A stretch of DNA of 10,812 nt from contig NWUY0300029605.1 of the NCBI GenBank assembly GCA_004151065.3, positions 12,884-23,695 on the forward strand, in the 5' to 3' direction. Both the position numbers and the translations under genes were made by a program. The DNA is from Larix sibirica (lineage: Eukaryota > Streptophyta > Pinopsida > Pinales > Pinaceae). Shown one piece after another: positions 8,507 through 10,812 of this stretch; within the stretch, counting starts at the first letter, position 1; each line of letters opens with the position of its first letter. The notes below the pieces were generated by a model. The model saw only the letters and a list, made by a program, of their open reading frames with translations, ran no database searches and was not told the origin of the DNA.

Positions 8507-9179
8507 GAACTTTGTCAATGCTTAAATCACCCTATGAAGATACAATAGAAATCCTCTTGATTATTTTTTTATGCAAATGACCTTCTGGCATTTTTTTTCA
8601 GCTCAGATTACCAAGTTACATGATATATCAACAAATAAAAACAATTGAGTACTGGAACTGGTATGTTAATTAGTGCAATGAAGCTCTAATATTAAGTAAT
8701 TTATATCCCTCAATCTTTTGATAAAGTTACTGTAACTGTATTTAAATTTTAAAAACAAGCATAAACAAAATCAGCTTCATAGAGTTGGAAAGAACTCAAG
8801 TAAAATAGAAGGAACAGCAAAGCTGTCCTCCTATAACATATCAACATAAAACTCAAAGATAAAGCAGAGCTGTTACCACCATGAGATAATACGTGAGTTT
8901 CCACTCGAATGGCAAGCCATTCTCTTCGGGAACGTTTTAAACACAAATTTCTTAAAATCAACATAGCAGAGTTTACATCCCTTGATCCCCTGACAACAGA
9001 GGATGCAAACCAAAGATGGGAATGTGTCACACATCCCTAGTTCAGGATCAAGAATGCCCATGGCAAGGCGTCCTGCAACAACCACTTGTCACCCCCCAAA
9101 ATGCAACCTATGTCCTAGTGATGAACCCAAGGGATGTACCACCCGCCACCACCCCCAAAAATAAATAAAATTAAAAAAG
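8507..9179. other. Unassigned DNA, possible LTR-like start near 9087
   Basis: Short minus-strand frames occur at 8749-9030 and 8873-9085. The second contains GRLAMGILDPELGMCDT, which has coding-like composition but belongs to no family I recognise. TGTCACCCCCCAAAATGC at 9087 resembles the start of some plant LTRs, yet no matching CA end, tract or primer site is visible. No gene is claimed. Confidence 0.35.
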
Positions 9180-9545
9180 ACAAAAGAGTAACAAAAATTT
9201 AAAATAAAAACAAGTCATGTTATCATATCATATAAAGGGCATATAAAATCTGTTATTATTTTTAAGGATGTCATATGTACATAGATAATATCTTATCTGT
9301 GATACGATATACGTATATTACAACAATGTATAATATGTATATAATAAACTATATAAATTGTATGAAATCAATTTATTGCAACAGTATAAGGTACATATTT
9401 TAAGATATGCTGTTATATATTATAATTTAACATGTATATCATAAAATATAAAAGACTTAAAAAAATCCAGCCAATGTAATAAATTTATTATATATAATAA
9501 GTATAAGTAATGTATACTATATATAGATATCTAATATATATAAAT
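9180..9545. other. Very AT-rich stretch with short palindromes
   Basis: Nearly all of this stretch is A and T, with many TATA-like words. It contains a perfect 16-bp palindrome TTATTATATATAATAA at 9485-9500. Such sequence is common in plant intergenic DNA; it could be an easily unpaired or fragile segment, but nothing marks it as an origin, promoter or attachment site. Confidence 0.6.
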
Positions 9546-9558
9546 CCTTGGAGCAATC

Positions 9559-9613
9559 CTAGGTTACTGGATCCATCCATCACTGCTGCTGGATCAATGG
9601 ATTGGATAAGGAT
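9559..9613 (+). repeat. Left arm of a weak long-range inverted repeat
   Basis: Aligned with the reverse complement of 10300-10355, about 32 of 55 positions match with one gap. Matches concentrate at the two ends: CTARGTTACY at one and GGATYGGATAAGGAT at the other. The intervening 690 bases hold the 40-bp repeat and AT-rich DNA. It could be a pair of old element ends, or only shared GGATC-rich composition. Confidence 0.35.
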
Positions 9614-9643
9614 CCAGCAGATCCCCTGATCTGATATGACCCT

Positions 9644-9760
9644 GAAACAGATCCCAAAAGTGCCTATGGATCTGTAATCATGGAAACAGATCCCAAAAAA
9701 TGGAAACGGATCTGTAATCATGGATACAGATCCCAAAAAATAGAGACAGATCCCAACCTG
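9644..9760. repeat. 40-bp tandem repeat with internal dyad
   Basis: Two full units lie at 9668-9707 and 9708-9747 and differ at 3 of 40 positions. Partial copies precede (GAAACAGATCCCAAAA at 9644) and follow (AGATCCCAA at 9748). Each unit contains GGATCTG and its reverse complement CAGATCC. In the second unit the dyad is perfect over 9 bases (GGATCTGTA 9708-9716, TACAGATCC 9725-9733) around an 8-base loop. The minus-strand frame 9488-9736 is a repeat-driven chance opening. Confidence 0.85.
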
Positions 9761-10299
9761 TTAGACCTTGGAGCCAGTCAAAACACATTTTTGTTGGTTG
9801 AAAACCCTACATTTTCTGGAAACCCTAAACCCCTTAGGTCATGTATAAGATGAACGCTTCCCCCCATAAGCAAACACACAAAGCACATTAATCTATTACT
9901 TGGATGTTTACGGTTGGATACATCAATCTATTGCTTGGACTCAGGAGCTAGGAATTGAAGCAGGGCAACTGCAAAAGCTACAGCCTAACTCTGTTGAGTC
10001 CATATTTAATTATAGAATGAAATCTATAGCCTAACTCAGCCTAGAGGGTGTTTTGACTTACCTTGCATTATCCCATAGATGTGTATGAAGAGATTTGTCA
10101 TCATTGACCATAAAAGAACAAAGCCCAAATTTGTTTAGCCTTATATTTATTTCTAGTGCTCATCATTTTGAACATATCATAGCCTGTCTTCATTATCTAG
10201 CAACTATTTTACTATTTAGTATTTTATGATTTTTTATATAATTTTGTATTTGTCATTTCCCCGCAGTATCCAGATCCTGGCTTTTCAAAAATCTGGCAA
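9761..10299. other. Unassigned intergenic DNA
   Basis: No coding region is recognised. One telo-box-like AAACCCTAA occurs at 9820-9828, next to a second AAACCC. The rest is ordinary AT-rich sequence, with T-rich stretches at 10200-10260 and a CAGATCC-containing segment near 10271. Confidence 0.45.
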
Positions 10300-10355
10300 A
10301 TCCTTATCCGATCCGGATCTGAATCCCTATCTGTATCCGTATCCTGGTAACTTAG
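10300..10355 (-). repeat. Right arm of a weak long-range inverted repeat
   Basis: On the minus strand this reads CTAAGTTACCAGGATACGG... and ends GGATCGGATAAGGAT, the partner of 9559-9613. Similarity may continue a little further (CAGAT in both). ATCC words recur through 10265-10350, so low complexity could inflate the match. Confidence 0.35.
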
Positions 10356-10374
10356 AGGCTGCCCAATTTGTCTT

Positions 10375-10735
10375 CATTAAACTCCTCCTCTATGAGCCAC
10401 TCTGTTGGTTGAAATTCTTGAGTAGCCCATCTGATTTGTCTTCTTTAATTTTTGACTTCTTTTCTTTAGAGTCAACATCTCTTTCTTGTTCCTCTTTATC
10501 ATCACCATAAAAAGAAGACTTATCTTCATTCTAGTTACTAATGTCATAAGGCTGATCAACATTAGAAAATCATACAACCCAAGTGCCTTTGTTCTTCAAT
10601 GTAGCCCATGAAAATAATTTTTTTCGTTTTGCTTCTAAGTTGTGTCTTGTATTCTTAGGAACATGAACATAAACATTGCTTCCAGAAACATGTGAATGAG
10701 TTGCCTTTGGTTTCTGCCTGCTGCAGGCTTCCCCT
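10375..10735 (-). pseudogene. Copia integrase C-terminal fragment and charged linker
   Basis: On the minus strand, from about 10715 downward, one reads KPKATHSHVSGSNVYVHVPK and then NTRHNLEAKRKK. This matches the copia integrase region that in family members reads like KPSVSHLRVFG..AYVHVP....KLDAK. A frameshift in the AAAAAAA run near 10617 moves the reading to IIFMGYIEEQ, the counterpart of the CIFVGYSEE block. Downstream the product is strongly charged (GDDKEEQERDVDSKEKKSK, then IKEDKSDGLL), as expected for the variable linker between integrase and RT. The integrase catalytic D,D,E core would lie beyond the upper boundary and is not recognisable in the last 75 bases. Several stops are present. 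The orientation and polyprotein position make this a candidate upstream piece of the copia copy at 2963-5460. Confidence 0.82.
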
Positions 10736-10812
10736 TAGGGTGATTCCTGAAACTGTATTATATTTGTTTTATAATTTTTAACAAGGTTACTTGGGAGCGG
10801 GAGCGAAAAGCG

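Noticed and set aside
9485-9500. 16-bp perfect palindrome TTATTATATATAATAA
   Set aside because: Expected by chance in a stretch consisting almost entirely of A and T.
9668-9747. CRISPR-like array
   Set aside because: The units are directly adjacent without variable spacers, and the context is plant nuclear DNA.
10226-10510. 94-codon plus-strand frame with ATCC-rich and serine-rich parts
   Set aside because: It runs antisense through the copia linker and across the GGATC-rich repeat; it is a composition artefact.

Overview
The window looks like intergenic DNA from a large plant nuclear genome. A conifer is my best guess, because the DNA is AT-rich, gene-poor and full of old, multiply broken retroelements; this is inference, and nothing in the sequence names a species. 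I find no intact protein-coding gene, rRNA, functional tRNA or CRISPR array. Every open frame longer than about 60 codons either lies in a decayed transposable element or looks like chance. There is one ambiguous base (n) near 5599.

Region by region. 1-2960: AT-rich sequence with no recognised gene; it holds two families of imperfect tandem repeats (about 406-520 and 646-935). 2963-5460: the 3' half of a Ty1/copia retrotransposon on the minus strand. Its 418-bp 3' LTR (TGTTAG...CTAACA) carries a 96-bp internal tandem duplication. The LTR is followed in reading order (towards higher coordinates) by a polypurine tract, RNase H and reverse transcriptase. An 870-bp element with hAT-type ends (4236-5105) is inserted in the reverse transcriptase catalytic region, flanked by an 8-bp target duplication with one mismatch. 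About 5720-7110: a plus-strand, L1-type LINE ORF2 remnant (endonuclease to early reverse transcriptase) with many stops and frameshifts. 7110-8190: nothing recognised. 8194 to about 8440-8496: a probable tRNA-derived SINE with A-box and B-box-like sequences. 8500-9555: mostly AT-rich, with a very AT-rich stretch at 9180-9545. 9559-9760: GGATC-rich DNA including a 40-bp tandem repeat with an internal dyad. 9780-10260: nothing recognised. 10300-10355: a weak inverted partner of 9559-9613. 10375-10735: a second minus-strand copia fragment covering the integrase C-terminal part and the charged linker after it.

How it fits together: the integrase fragment and the RT/RNase H fragment are on the same strand, do not overlap in the polyprotein, and lie in the correct order. 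The most economical reading is one old copia element, opened between integrase and RT by about 5 kb of later insertions and rearrangement (LINE, SINE, repeats), and opened separately in the RT by the hAT-like element. Two independent copies remain possible. I did not find a novel functional system. The best-supported unusual features are the hAT insertion in the RT catalytic motif, the duplicated LTR segment and the dyad-bearing 40-bp repeats.
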